A stretch of DNA of 64,000 nt from positions 118,618 to 182,617 of the forward strand of contig NZ_VUOB01000064.1 in NCBI RefSeq assembly GCF_008386585.1, read 5' to 3'. Position 1 is the stretch's first letter; the number at the start of each line of letters is the position of its first letter. This DNA is from Solihabitans fulvus (GTDB taxonomy: Bacteria > Actinomycetota > Actinomycetes > Mycobacteriales > Pseudonocardiaceae). Made by a program: the position numbers and the translations under genes. Below the pieces are notes generated by a model. That model saw only the letters and a list, made by a program, of their open reading frames with translations. It had not been told where the DNA came from and did not search any database. Of the stretch, positions 51,606 through 59,788 are shown in pieces.

Positions 51606-52010
51606 ATGTCCAAGGTAGAAGTGATCACCAACGTGCTGCGCAGCGGGTTCGAGCTCGACGAGCTGTCCTGGGTGCCGTGGGTCGAGCCGGGCAGGGCCGG
51701 CGTGGACCACTACCCGCTGTGGACGCCGAACCCGGAGACCGGCGAGGAGTCGATCGGCCTGCTGCTGCGTTTTCCCCCCGGCGCGCACGGCGACTTCCAC
51801 GAGCACCTGGGCTTCGAGCTTATGCTGGTGCTCGAAGGCTCGCTCGACCACAGCGACGGCACGGTCTTCGAGCAGGGTGACCTCGTGGTCGAGGGGCCGG
51901 GCACCCGGCACCAGATGTCCAGCGCCAAGGGCTGCACGGTGCTCGCCATCCGCACAAGGCCGGCGGCTGCGCGCGAACCGAAACCCGGCGAGATCACCGT
52001 CGAAGTGTAG
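51606..52010 (+). CDS. Single-domain cupin
   Basis: A 134-residue cupin. Motif 1 is GAHGDFHEHLGFELMLVLEG with two His and a Glu, and motif 2 is GDLVVEGPGTRHQMSS with the third His. That gives a full 3-His-1-Glu metal site. It may be a dioxygenase, an isomerase or a metal-dependent N-N or N-O processing enzyme; in SznF a cupin completes N-nitroso formation, but this small cupin is not demonstrably related. It is cotranscribed with the rhodanese and the mutase genes. Confidence 0.86.
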   Translation: MSKVEVITNVLRSGFELDELSWVPWVEPGRAGVDHYPLWTPNPETGEESIGLLLRFPPGAHGDFHEHLGFELMLVLEGSLDHSDGTVFEQGDLVVEGPGTRHQMSSAKGCTVLAIRTRPAAAREPKPGEITVEV

Positions 52011-52154
52011 TCACCGCAACCCTTTCAGCCCCGCATCGCAGGGTGCCAGCCGGGTCAGGCCGGCGCCCTGCGGTGCTCCGGCGTGCCCGCAGCGCGCCCT
52101 TCATCTGTTGCGCCGCGCGCCCGTTCGCCGGGCCCGCAGACTGGGGTTACTCGC

Positions 52155-52610
52155 ATGCATTCGCCTGTGCCGCAACGCAGACGCGTCGTCCTGTCCACGG
52201 TGTCGTCGGACTCGCACACCTGGAACCTCGTTTTTCTCCAACTGCTGTTGCAGGAACTGGGCCACGAGGTGGTGAACCTCGGGCCGTGCGTGCCGGACGA
52301 CCTGGTGGTCGCGGCGGTCCGCGAACACCGGCCGCACGCGGTGGTGATCAGCTCCGTCAACGGGCACGGGCACCTGGACGGCGTTCGGCTGGCCCGCGCG
52401 CTGCGCGCGCATCCCGACACCAGGGACGTGCCGGCCGTGATCGGCGGCAAGCTCGGCGTCGCCGGCGCCGACGACGGCGCGATGGCCGCCGAGCTGATCG
52501 CCGCCGGGTTCGACCGGGTGTTCATCGACGCCGGCGAGCTCGACGCGCTCACCGGCTACCTGGCGATGCTGCCCGCCCGGGACCGCTTACAGGTGACGGG
52601 GGCACGGTGA
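52155..52610 (+). CDS. B12-binding subunit, glutamate-mutase S-like
   Basis: A 151-residue cobalamin-binding protein. The B12 motif reads SSDSHTWNLVFLQ, matching DxHxxG of MutS/GlmS except that Asn replaces Gly, with VVISSVNGHG and VIGGKLGV as the later SxL- and GG-type loops. It would bind adenosylcobalamin base-off and His-on through the His of DSH. I start at ATG 52155; an in-frame GTG farther up is not needed. Its stop overlaps the GTG of the large mutase subunit by four bases (GTGA), so the two are coupled. Confidence 0.85.
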   Translation: MHSPVPQRRRVVLSTVSSDSHTWNLVFLQLLLQELGHEVVNLGPCVPDDLVVAAVREHRPHAVVISSVNGHGHLDGVRLARALRAHPDTRDVPAVIGGKLGVAGADDGAMAAELIAAGFDRVFIDAGELDALTGYLAMLPARDRLQVTGAR

Positions 52611-55600
52611 GACCCGGCGCGACCGGGCGCGGGCCGGGCGCCGACCTCGGCGACTACGTCCGCGCCGCGGCCGAACGAGGCGAACTGGTCGTGCAGCCCC
52701 GCATGGGCATGGCCGACCCTGACCTGATGGCCGAGGGCCTGCGCGCCGTCGCGGCCGCCCCGGCCCGCACCGCCGGCACCATCACGCTGGACAGCTACAC
52801 CAGGGTCGCCGACCACGACGGCGCGCGGGCCGCGCTGCGGGACGGCCGCGACCTCAACGGCTTTCCCATCGTCGTGCACGGACCCGAGGTGACCGCGCGG
52901 GTCGCCGCCACGGCCGGCCCCGCCATCCCGGTGCAGGTGCGGCACGGCTCGGCCACCCCATCGACGCTGTTCCGGGTGATGACCGAGGCCGGCCTGTCGG
53001 CCAGCGAGGGCGGCCCGGTGTCCTACTGCCTGCCCTACGGCCGCGTCCCGCTCGCCGAGTCCGTGGCGTCCTGGCGCGACGCCACCGCCGAACTCGTGGA
53101 GTCCTGCCGGGACAACGGATCCAGGGCGCACCTGGAGACCTTCGGCGGCTGCCTGCTCGGGCAGCTGTGCCCGCCGTCGCTGCTGGTCGCGACGAGCGTG
53201 CTCGAGTCGCTGTTCTTCGCGCAGCACGGGGTGACCAGCCTGTCGCTGAGCTACGCGCAACAGACCGACGCCACCCAGGACATCGAGGCGCTGGCGGCGA
53301 TGCGGCGGCTCGCCGGCGCGCTGCTGCCGGCCTCGGTCGACTGGCACCTCGTGCTCTACACCTACATGGGCGTGTACCCGAGGACCAGGGACGGCGCGCG
53401 ACTGCTGCTGCGGGACAGCGCCGAGCTCGCGGTGCGCGGCGGCGCGGAACGCCTGATCGTCAAGACCACCGCGGAGGCGTTCCGCATCCCCACGATCGCC
53501 GAGAACGTCGCCGCGCTCGTGGACGCCGACAGCACCGCGCGGCGGGCCGCCGCGCTGCCGACGGCCGAGCTGGTCGACCCGACGGACGTGCTGCGCGAGG
53601 CGACCGGCCTCGTCGAGGCGGTGCTGGCGCTCTCCGACGACGTCGGCACCGCCCTGCTGCGCGCGTTCGCCACTGGACTGCTGGACGTGCCGTTCTGCGT
53701 GCACCCGGACAACCTCGGCCGCACCCAGGGCGCCATCGACGACAACGGCCGCCTGTACTGGGCGGAATCGGGCAACCTCCCGCTGCCCGGCGGCCCGCGC
53801 AGCAGCGGCCGGCGGCTGACCTCCGCCCAGCTGCTCGGCATGCTGCGCGCCGTGCCGGCCCGCTACGAACAGGCCGCCCTCACCAGATCTTCGGCACCCA
53901 CTCTCGATCCTGCTCTCACCCCTGCAACCAGCTCTTCGGCACCCATTCTCGATCCTGCAAGCAGATCTTCGGCACCCATTCTCGATCCTGCAAGCAGATC
54001 TTCGGCGACCACCATGGAGGCCTCGGTGACCGCGACAACAACGATCCCGGCATCGCCGCCGCAGGCCGCCACCGACTGGTCTGCCGCGCCGCACCGGATC
54101 GCCGTGCTCGGCACCGGTTCGCGCGGGCTCGCCGTGCTGGAGCGGCTGGCCGCCCGACTCGCCGAGGACACCAGTGGCCGCAGGGTCGAGCTGTACGCGA
54201 TCGACGCCGTGGAGATCGGCGCCGGCCGGATCTGGCGCACCGACCAGGCCCCGTGGTTCCTGATGAACACGCCGGCCTGCGAGGTCACCATGTTCTCCGG
54301 GCCCCCGGACGACGGCCCGGCCAGGCCGAGTGCGGGGCCGAGCCTCGCGCAGTGGTGGCAGCGGGTCATGCCGGACACCGCGGAGCCCAACGGGTACGCC
54401 GAACGCGGCCTCTACGGGCGGTACCTGCGGTTCGTGCTCGACACCATCGAGGCGAGCCTGCCGGAGACCGTCACTCTGGAGCGGGTGCGGGCCATGGTGC
54501 ACGCGCTCGACCGCACGCCGCAAGGGCACTACCAGCTGATGTTGTTCGACGGCCGGGTCATCGAGGCGGACCGGGTCGTGCTGGCCACCGGCCATCCGAG
54601 GACCGAGCTGACTCCAGGCCAGCGCGCGCTGGCCGCGTTCGCCGAGGCCCGGCCGAGGCTGCGGTACTTGCGGGGCGATTCGCCAGCGGACATGCCGCTC
54701 GACGAGATTCCGTCCGGCGCGACCGTGGGCATCATCGGCATGGGCCTGTCGTTCTTCGACGTGATGGCGGCGCTGACGGCCGGCCGCAGCGGGCACTTCG
54801 CCGAGAACGACACCGGCGAGCTGGAGTACGTGGCCAGCGGGTGGGAGCCGCGCATCGTGGCGGGCTCGCGCGGCGGCGCGCCGCTGCCCGCCAGGGGCCG
54901 CAACCAGAAGGCGGCCGACCACTCCTACCGGCCGAGGCTGTTCACCACTCAGCGGGTGCGCGCGGCGCGCGCGGAACGGAAGCTGGACTTCCGCGCCGAC
55001 GTGCTGCCGTGGATCACCGCCGAGGTGGACCTCGTCTACTACGAAACCGCGCTGCGCCAACGGTTCGGCGCCGGCGCGGCGACCGCGTTCACGGCTCGCG
55101 CCGTCGCGCTGGCCGAGCACTCCCCCGGGCTGGCCGACCCGGCCGGCCTGACGGCGACGGCCGAGCTGGTCGGGCCCTCAGGGACGCCAGAGTCGGGCGG
55201 GTTGGCTGGATTGGCCGCCGAGTTCGGGCTCGCCGACCAGCCGCCGCTCGGGCTGTTGCGGCGGGGCAGGCCCTTCGCCGGGTCAAGGTTCGCCGATCCG
55301 GGGGACTTCGAGAAGTCGCTCGCCGAGCTGGTGCGCGAGGACCTGGTCCAGGCCGCGCTCGGCAACGTGGACGGACCGGTCAAGGCCGCCCTTGACGCGC
55401 TTCGCGATGTGCGCCAGGTGATCCGCACGGCCGTCGACTTCGGCGGGCTGACCCCGGAGTCGCACCGCCGCGACTTCCTCGACTGGTTCGTGCCGCTGGC
55501 CGGGTTCGTGTCCACGGGTCCGCCGCTGCACCGGATGCGGCAGTTCCTCGCGCTGCTCAACAGCGGCGTGCTGCGCGTGGTCGGCCCCGACGCGTCGTTC

Positions 55601-56038
55601 GGCATGGACGCCGACCGAGACCGGTTCACCGCATGCTCGCCGAACGTCGAGGGATCGTTGGTGCGCCTGGACGTGCTCATCGACGCCCGCATCCCGACGC
55701 CGGATGTGCGCCGCGACCCGGCACCGCTGATTCGCGGGCTGCGCGACTCCGGCGTGCTCACCAGCTTCCGGAACACGGGCGGGGACACGGACTTCGACAC
55801 GGGCGGGGTGGCGGTGACCGACGCGCCGTTCCACCCGATCGGCGCGGACGGCCGACCGGATCCCGGGCTGCACGTGCTCGGCATCCCGTCGGAGCACACC
55901 AGGTGGTTCACCCAGGTCGGCAGCAGCCGACCCGGCGCGTGGGGGTCGTTCATGCGCGACGCCGATGCGATCGCCGGCAGCGTCCTCGCACCCATCGCGG
56001 CGGACCGGCCGCTGACGTCGGCGAGGCCGGGCCGGTGA
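52607..56038 (+). CDS. Glutamate-mutase E-like subunit fused to an FAD/NAD(P)-binding protein
   Basis: A 1143-codon frame. Residues 1-425 are the TIM-barrel large subunit of a B12 mutase: VVQPRMGM, LDSYTRV, VQVRHGS, EGGPVSYCLPYG and LSLSYAQQ match GlmE/MutE. The usual NREPFG Arg is Leu (HLETFG), and the usual AEQG Glu is Gln (AQHG), so glutamate may not be the substrate. Residues about 474-1143 are an FAD/NAD(P)-binding protein (IAVLGTGSRGLAVLERL, VGIIGMGLSFFDVM). The linker is four tandem repeats. An internal GTG at 54026 preceded by GGAGG could start the flavin protein separately. The acyl-CoA ligase start overlaps the stop. Confidence 0.82.
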   Translation: MRPGATGRGPGADLGDYVRAAAERGELVVQPRMGMADPDLMAEGLRAVAAAPARTAGTITLDSYTRVADHDGARAALRDGRDLNGFPIVVHGPEVTARVAATAGPAIPVQVRHGSATPSTLFRVMTEAGLSASEGGPVSYCLPYGRVPLAESVASWRDATAELVESCRDNGSRAHLETFGGCLLGQLCPPSLLVATSVLESLFFAQHGVTSLSLSYAQQTDATQDIEALAAMRRLAGALLPASVDWHLVLYTYMGVYPRTRDGARLLLRDSAELAVRGGAERLIVKTTAEAFRIPTIAENVAALVDADSTARRAAALPTAELVDPTDVLREATGLVEAVLALSDDVGTALLRAFATGLLDVPFCVHPDNLGRTQGAIDDNGRLYWAESGNLPLPGGPRSSGRRLTSAQLLGMLRAVPARYEQAALTRSSAPTLDPALTPATSSSAPILDPASRSSAPILDPASRSSATTMEASVTATTTIPASPPQAATDWSAAPHRIAVLGTGSRGLAVLERLAARLAEDTSGRRVELYAIDAVEIGAGRIWRTDQAPWFLMNTPACEVTMFSGPPDDGPARPSAGPSLAQWWQRVMPDTAEPNGYAERGLYGRYLRFVLDTIEASLPETVTLERVRAMVHALDRTPQGHYQLMLFDGRVIEADRVVLATGHPRTELTPGQRALAAFAEARPRLRYLRGDSPADMPLDEIPSGATVGIIGMGLSFFDVMAALTAGRSGHFAENDTGELEYVASGWEPRIVAGSRGGAPLPARGRNQKAADHSYRPRLFTTQRVRAARAERKLDFRADVLPWITAEVDLVYYETALRQRFGAGAATAFTARAVALAEHSPGLADPAGLTATAELVGPSGTPESGGLAGLAAEFGLADQPPLGLLRRGRPFAGSRFADPGDFEKSLAELVREDLVQAALGNVDGPVKAALDALRDVRQVIRTAVDFGGLTPESHRRDFLDWFVPLAGFVSTGPPLHRMRQFLALLNSGVLRVVGPDASFGMDADRDRFTACSPNVEGSLVRLDVLIDARIPTPDVRRDPAPLIRGLRDSGVLTSFRNTGGDTDFDTGGVAVTDAPFHPIGADGRPDPGLHVLGIPSEHTRWFTQVGSSRPGAWGSFMRDADAIAGSVLAPIAADRPLTSARPGR
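53885..54012 (+). repeat. 33-bp tandem repeat in the mutase/FAD-protein linker
   Basis: Units begin at 53885, 53930, 53963 and 53996 with a period of 33 bp (45 bp between the first two). Each opens with AGMTCTTCGGC-type sequence and encodes RSSAPILDPAS-like peptides. All steps are multiples of three, so the frame is kept across what should be an intergenic spacer. Confidence 0.87.
54016..54028 (+). promoter_or_regulatory. Internal ribosome site and GTG start for the FAD protein
   Basis: GGAGG at 54016-54020 is five bases before an in-frame GTG at 54026. It could initiate a 670-residue stand-alone flavoprotein. An ATG at 54014 is also in frame but has no ribosome site. Confidence 0.55.
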
Positions 56039-57690
56039 CCCCGTCGCGTCCCACGCAGTACTGGGCGGGCCGCAGGACCGAGGCACACCAACGGTTCCGT
56101 GCCGCGCGGGACCTGTTGCTCAGGCACCGCGCGGACCATCGCGCCGCCTACGCCGAGTTCCGCTGGCCCCGGTCGACGACGTTCAACTGGGCGCTGGAGT
56201 GGTTCGACGTCATCGCCGAGGACAACGCGGCGTCGGCGTTGGAGCTGCTCGCCAACGACGGGACCGCGCGGCGCGTGTCGTTCGCCGACCTGTCCGCCGG
56301 GTCGGACTCGGTGGCGAACTGGTTGACCGGCCTCGGGATCCGCCGGGGCGACCGGGTGCTGATCGTGCTCGGAGCGCAGCACGAGCTGTGGGAATGCGTG
56401 CTGGCGTGCCTGAAGATCGGCGCGGTGGTGATCCCCAGCTATCCGAGCCTGACCCGCACCGAGGCGGCCGACCGGGTGCGCCGGGGCGGCGTGCGGCACG
56501 TGGTGTGCCGGGCCGACCTGACCGCGCTGTTCGACGACATACCGGTGCCCGGCGGTCGGATCGCCGTGCCGGGCTCCGTGCCTGGCTGGTCGGACTACTC
56601 GGCCGCGGCGCTGGACGACCGACCGTTCCTGCCGACCGGCCCGACGCGCTCGGACGAGCTGGCGTTCTGCTACTTCACCTCCGGCACCACCGCCGCGCCG
56701 AAGCTGGTGGGGCACACCCACGCGAGCTACCCGGTCGGGCACCTGTCCAGCCTGTTCTGGAACGGCCTCACTCCGGGCGACCGGCACCTCAACGTGTCCG
56801 CGCCGGGCTGGGCGAAGCACTCGTGGAGCAGCCTGTTCGTGCCGTGGTCCGCCGAGGCCACGATCCTGGTGCCGCCGGACGGCCCCGCGCGGCCAGAGTT
56901 GTTGCCAAGGCTGCTGATGGACGCGGCGGCGACCACGTTCTGTGCCCCGCCGAGCACCTGGCAGGCGATGCGCCCGCACCTCCGCTCGGCCCGGCCGCCG
57001 CTGCGCGAGGCGATGAGCGCGGGCGAGCCGCTCGCCGGCGATCTGTCCGCCGAGATCGGGCGGTCCTGGGGTGTGGCCGTGCGGGACGGCTACGGGCAGA
57101 CCGAGACGACCGGGCTGATCGGCACCACGCCGGGGCTCACGCCGCGCGCGGGCTGGGCCGGCCTGCCGTTGCCGGGCTACCGGATCGTGCTGCGCGATCC
57201 GGCCACCGGGCGGTTCGGCGACACCGGAGAGATCTGCGTCGACCTGACCGACGGGCCGGTGGGTGTGTTGGTCGGCTACCTGGACGACGCCGAGGCGACC
57301 GGCCGGGCGCTCGCCGACGGCGTCTACCACACCGGCGACCTCGGCGAGCGCGACGCGACCGGCTGGATCCGGGTGCTCGGCCGGCGGGACGACGTGTTCA
57401 AGTCCTTTGACCACCGCATTTCCCCGTACGAGCTGGAGGCCGTGCTCGGTCGGCACCCGGCCGTCTCGGAGGTCGCCGTGGTGCCGCGCGCCCACCCGAT
57501 CGGCGGCGCGGTGCCGCACGCCGTCGTGGTCGCCGGGCGCGGGCACGCCCCTGGGCCCGCGCTCGGCGAGGCGCTGCTCGCGCACGCGGCGCTGCACCTC
57601 GCGCCGGACCTGCGGCCCCGGTCGGTCGAGTTCGCGGATCGGTTGCCGCGCACCACGTCCGGGAAGATCCGACGCGCGGAACTCCGGTGA
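56035..57690 (+). CDS. ANL-family acyl-CoA synthetase / acid-AMP ligase
   Basis: A 551-residue adenylating enzyme. Core motifs are YFTSGTTAAPKLVGHTH (P-loop), GYGQTETTG, HTGDLGERDATG, RRDDVFKSFDHRISPYELE and TTSGKIRR with the C-terminal Lys. It would activate a carboxylate as acyl-AMP and then transfer it, normally to CoA. It resembles medium-chain or acetyl-CoA-type ligases. The GTG start overlaps the previous stop by four bases, placing it last in the mutase operon, so it probably activates the product of the mutase/flavoprotein steps. Diazotases also belong to this superfamily. Confidence 0.87.
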   Translation: MTPSRPTQYWAGRRTEAHQRFRAARDLLLRHRADHRAAYAEFRWPRSTTFNWALEWFDVIAEDNAASALELLANDGTARRVSFADLSAGSDSVANWLTGLGIRRGDRVLIVLGAQHELWECVLACLKIGAVVIPSYPSLTRTEAADRVRRGGVRHVVCRADLTALFDDIPVPGGRIAVPGSVPGWSDYSAAALDDRPFLPTGPTRSDELAFCYFTSGTTAAPKLVGHTHASYPVGHLSSLFWNGLTPGDRHLNVSAPGWAKHSWSSLFVPWSAEATILVPPDGPARPELLPRLLMDAAATTFCAPPSTWQAMRPHLRSARPPLREAMSAGEPLAGDLSAEIGRSWGVAVRDGYGQTETTGLIGTTPGLTPRAGWAGLPLPGYRIVLRDPATGRFGDTGEICVDLTDGPVGVLVGYLDDAEATGRALADGVYHTGDLGERDATGWIRVLGRRDDVFKSFDHRISPYELEAVLGRHPAVSEVAVVPRAHPIGGAVPHAVVVAGRGHAPGPALGEALLAHAALHLAPDLRPRSVEFADRLPRTTSGKIRRAELR

Positions 57691-57764
57691 GGCGTGCCGG
57701 ATCGCCTATCGCAAGGCCGCTCAGACTCCAGTCATCCCGTCATGCCAAGACGACGCTCGTGGCG

Positions 57765-58175
57765 CTACCTCGCTACCTGCGACCACATCACGACCGCGGT
57801 CAGCTCTCCCTTGCCCTCCACGGTGATCTTCACGGTCTCTCCCTTGTGCACCGGCATCGCCAGCATCTCGCCGCTGCCGGCGGACTTCAGCGTCGCGACC
57901 GCACCCGAAGTGTGCATGGCGAAGGTGAGGGTGGCCGGCCGGACGGGGTTGGGCGCGGTGAGCTTCGACAGGAGATAGCCGTCGGTGGGCGTCTGGTAGG
58001 TCATGGTGGTCGGCCGCGTCGTGTCCAGGATCCTGTCCGGGGTGTGGGCTGGCGGCGGCTTGGTCTCCTGGCCGACCGGCTCCGGGTCGCCGCTGGCGGC
58101 GACCGCGCCCGTCTGGGCGGTGGTCAACAGCCCGATCGCCAGTGCCGTCGCCAGTCCGATCACGCGCATCCGCAT
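57765..58175 (-). CDS. Small secreted protein of unknown function
   Basis: A 136-residue protein with a signal peptide (MRMRVIGLATALAIGLLTTAQTG) and a predicted all-beta remainder (TMTYQTPTDGYLLSKLTA, AATLKSAGSGEMLAMPVHKGETVKITVEGKGELTAVVMW-like strands). I do not recognise the family. AGGGAG lies upstream of the ATG at 58175. It converges on the ligase gene and is probably not part of locus C. Confidence 0.65.
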   Translation of the reverse strand: MRMRVIGLATALAIGLLTTAQTGAVAASGDPEPVGQETKPPPAHTPDRILDTTRPTTMTYQTPTDGYLLSKLTAPNPVRPATLTFAMHTSGAVATLKSAGSGEMLAMPVHKGETVKITVEGKGELTAVVMWSQVAR

Positions 58176-58312
58176 CGAGTGTGCTCCCTGGTGAGTCCGC
58201 TACCGCATCCGACACGGCTGTTCCTACCGGCGCCCACCCGCCACTCCCGGCATACACCCGGCCGTGGGCGTGCTGCGGGCCGACCGCGCCGACCTGGTCG
58301 CCGGACGGGCGC

Positions 58313-58342
58313 TTGACTCATCGGATGACTCCCTCCTAACCT
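58313..58342 (+). promoter_or_regulatory. Vegetative-type promoter
   Basis: TTGACT (58313-58318) and TAACCT (58337-58342) are spaced by 18 bp, about 46 bases before the start of the DUF1080-like gene. Confidence 0.6.
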
Positions 58343-58387
58343 GAACAACACCGCCGTCTGAAAAGGTTTTCAGGACGGAGAAATCGG

Positions 58388-59101
58388 ATGATTATGCGTC
58401 ATCTGCGGATACTTGCCGTCGGGGCCGCGTTGTTCGCCGCGGCCGCGACGGCCGGTCCCGCCGCCGTCGCGTCGACCGCAGGCGACCCCAATCCCTGGGG
58501 CGACCCGAACCTCGTGTCGATGTTCGACGGCAAGACCCTCAACAACTGGACCTCGGCGAAACCCGGCGGCTGGACCGTCGCCAACGGCGTCATCCACGGC
58601 ACCGGCACGGCGGGCCGAGGCTGGCTCCGCTACAACACCCAGGTCGGCAACTTCCGCTGGATCTTCAACGTCCGGCAGGTGTCCGGCAACCACGCCCCCA
58701 CCGTCCTCATCTGGGGCACCATCACACCGATCCGGGACGCGCTGAGCGCCATCCAGTTCCAGCCGCCCAACGGCGGCCACTGGGACTACCGGCCGGGGCA
58801 CAACAACGGCGGCGGCAAGGAGTCCACCTCGTTCCCGCACACCAAGTGGGACATCCACCAGTGGAGCCAGTGCGAGATCCTCGGCAACCAGGCGACCGGT
58901 GTCGCGCGGATGGCCTGCTGTCCGCTGCCGACCGGCGCGACCACCTGCAAGGCCGTCGAAGTGCTCGACTTCAAGGACGCCACGGCAGGCCGGGTCGGGC
59001 CGCTCGCCATCCAGGTGCACAACAGCGGCATCCAGGACGAGTACCGAAGCCTCTTCGTCGAGTCCCCGGTCGCCGACCCCGGCAAGTTCGTCACCACCTG
59101 A
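58388..59101 (+). CDS. Secreted DUF1080 / 3-keto-disaccharide hydrolase-like protein
   Basis: A 237-residue exported jelly-roll protein. After the signal peptide (residues 1-31), the family opening SMFDGKTLNNWT is clear, followed by WTVANGVIHGTGTAGRGWLRY and the closing GPLAIQVHNSGIQDEYRSLFVE. This matches the DUF1080 concanavalin-like fold, members of which bind or hydrolyse glycans and 3-keto-sugars. A Cys-rich insert (MACCPLPTGATTCKA) is unusual. It has its own promoter and a terminator downstream. Confidence 0.83.
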   Translation: MIMRHLRILAVGAALFAAAATAGPAAVASTAGDPNPWGDPNLVSMFDGKTLNNWTSAKPGGWTVANGVIHGTGTAGRGWLRYNTQVGNFRWIFNVRQVSGNHAPTVLIWGTITPIRDALSAIQFQPPNGGHWDYRPGHNNGGGKESTSFPHTKWDIHQWSQCEILGNQATGVARMACCPLPTGATTCKAVEVLDFKDATAGRVGPLAIQVHNSGIQDEYRSLFVESPVADPGKFVTT

Positions 59102-59125
59102 CGTCCCGCGTTCCACCGTCCGAGC

Positions 59126-59162
59126 GCGCCGTGCGGTCCTCGGCCAGGGGGCCGCACGGCGT
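59126..59162 (+). terminator. Terminator after the DUF1080-like gene
   Basis: GCCGTGCGG (59128-59136) pairs with CCGCACGGC (59152-59160), 25 bases after the stop codon. Confidence 0.7.
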
Positions 59163-59252
59163 GCTCACCTTCTTCGCGGCACAACAACCCGATCGTGGCG
59201 TGGGTTCTCCGTACGCTCGACGGCAGGACCTGGTGCGTCGAACGGCACGGAC

Positions 59253-59783
59253 ATGTGGGCAGCCCTGACACGCTCGACCGCGGTGGCGGTGACGCTGTTG
59301 GCCGCGCTGCCCTTCGCCGCCCAGCCGGCTCCCCCGCCGCCGCCGATCATCCCGCCGATCCCGCCGGTGATCATCCCGCCGCTGCCGACGGTGGAGATCC
59401 CGCCCATCCCGCCGGCGCCGGTGATCACCATCCCGCCGATCCCGCCCGCGCCGACGATCGTCCTGCCGCCGTTTCCCCAGCTGCCGCAACCGCCCGCAGA
59501 GCAACCGTCCGCGGGGCAGCCGCGCGGGCCGCAGCCGACCGGCCAGGCCACGCCGGGCGCGCCGGCTCCGGTCACCGGCACGCCGAGCCCGACCGCGGCG
59601 GCGAGCCCGCCGGCCACGACCGGCCCGACCGATCTGCCGCCGCTCACCGAGGCGTACGCGCCGTACCGGCCCGCCGTGGACGCGAGCACCGTGTCGGACG
59701 ATCCGAAGGTCGTGTTCGTCGTGCTGGCGGCCGTACTGGCCGCGGCCTTCACCAGTCGGTCCGGCCGGCACCGTCAGCGCTGA
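59253..59783 (+). CDS. Proline-rich surface protein
   Basis: A 176-residue protein with an N-terminal signal (AVAVTLLAALPFAAQP), a long segment of IPP/PPIPP repeats (residues about 26-80), a Pro/Ala/Thr-rich region, and a C-terminal hydrophobic helix (VVFVVLAAVLAAAF) followed by basic residues. The layout suggests a protein anchored at the C-terminus with an extended polyproline stalk. Function unknown. Its strongly biased composition is a caution, but the signal and anchor support it as real. Confidence 0.6.
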   Translation: MWAALTRSTAVAVTLLAALPFAAQPAPPPPPIIPPIPPVIIPPLPTVEIPPIPPAPVITIPPIPPAPTIVLPPFPQLPQPPAEQPSAGQPRGPQPTGQATPGAPAPVTGTPSPTAAASPPATTGPTDLPPLTEAYAPYRPAVDASTVSDDPKVVFVVLAAVLAAAFTSRSGRHRQR

Positions 59784-59788
59784 GGGTG

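Noticed and set aside
51606..52010. Cupin as a detached copy of the SznF cupin domain
   Set aside because: The motif set is the general cupin pattern; nothing visible ties it specifically to SznF, so it is kept only as a hypothesis in the findings.
52043..52606. N-terminal extension of the mutase-flavoprotein frame
   Set aside because: It overlaps the complete B12-binding gene in another frame, has no family similarity, and the GTG at 52607 overlaps that gene's stop in a typical coupled arrangement.
53885..54012. Regularly spaced repeats as a CRISPR array
   Set aside because: Units are contiguous with no unique spacers, keep an open reading frame, and no cas gene is near.
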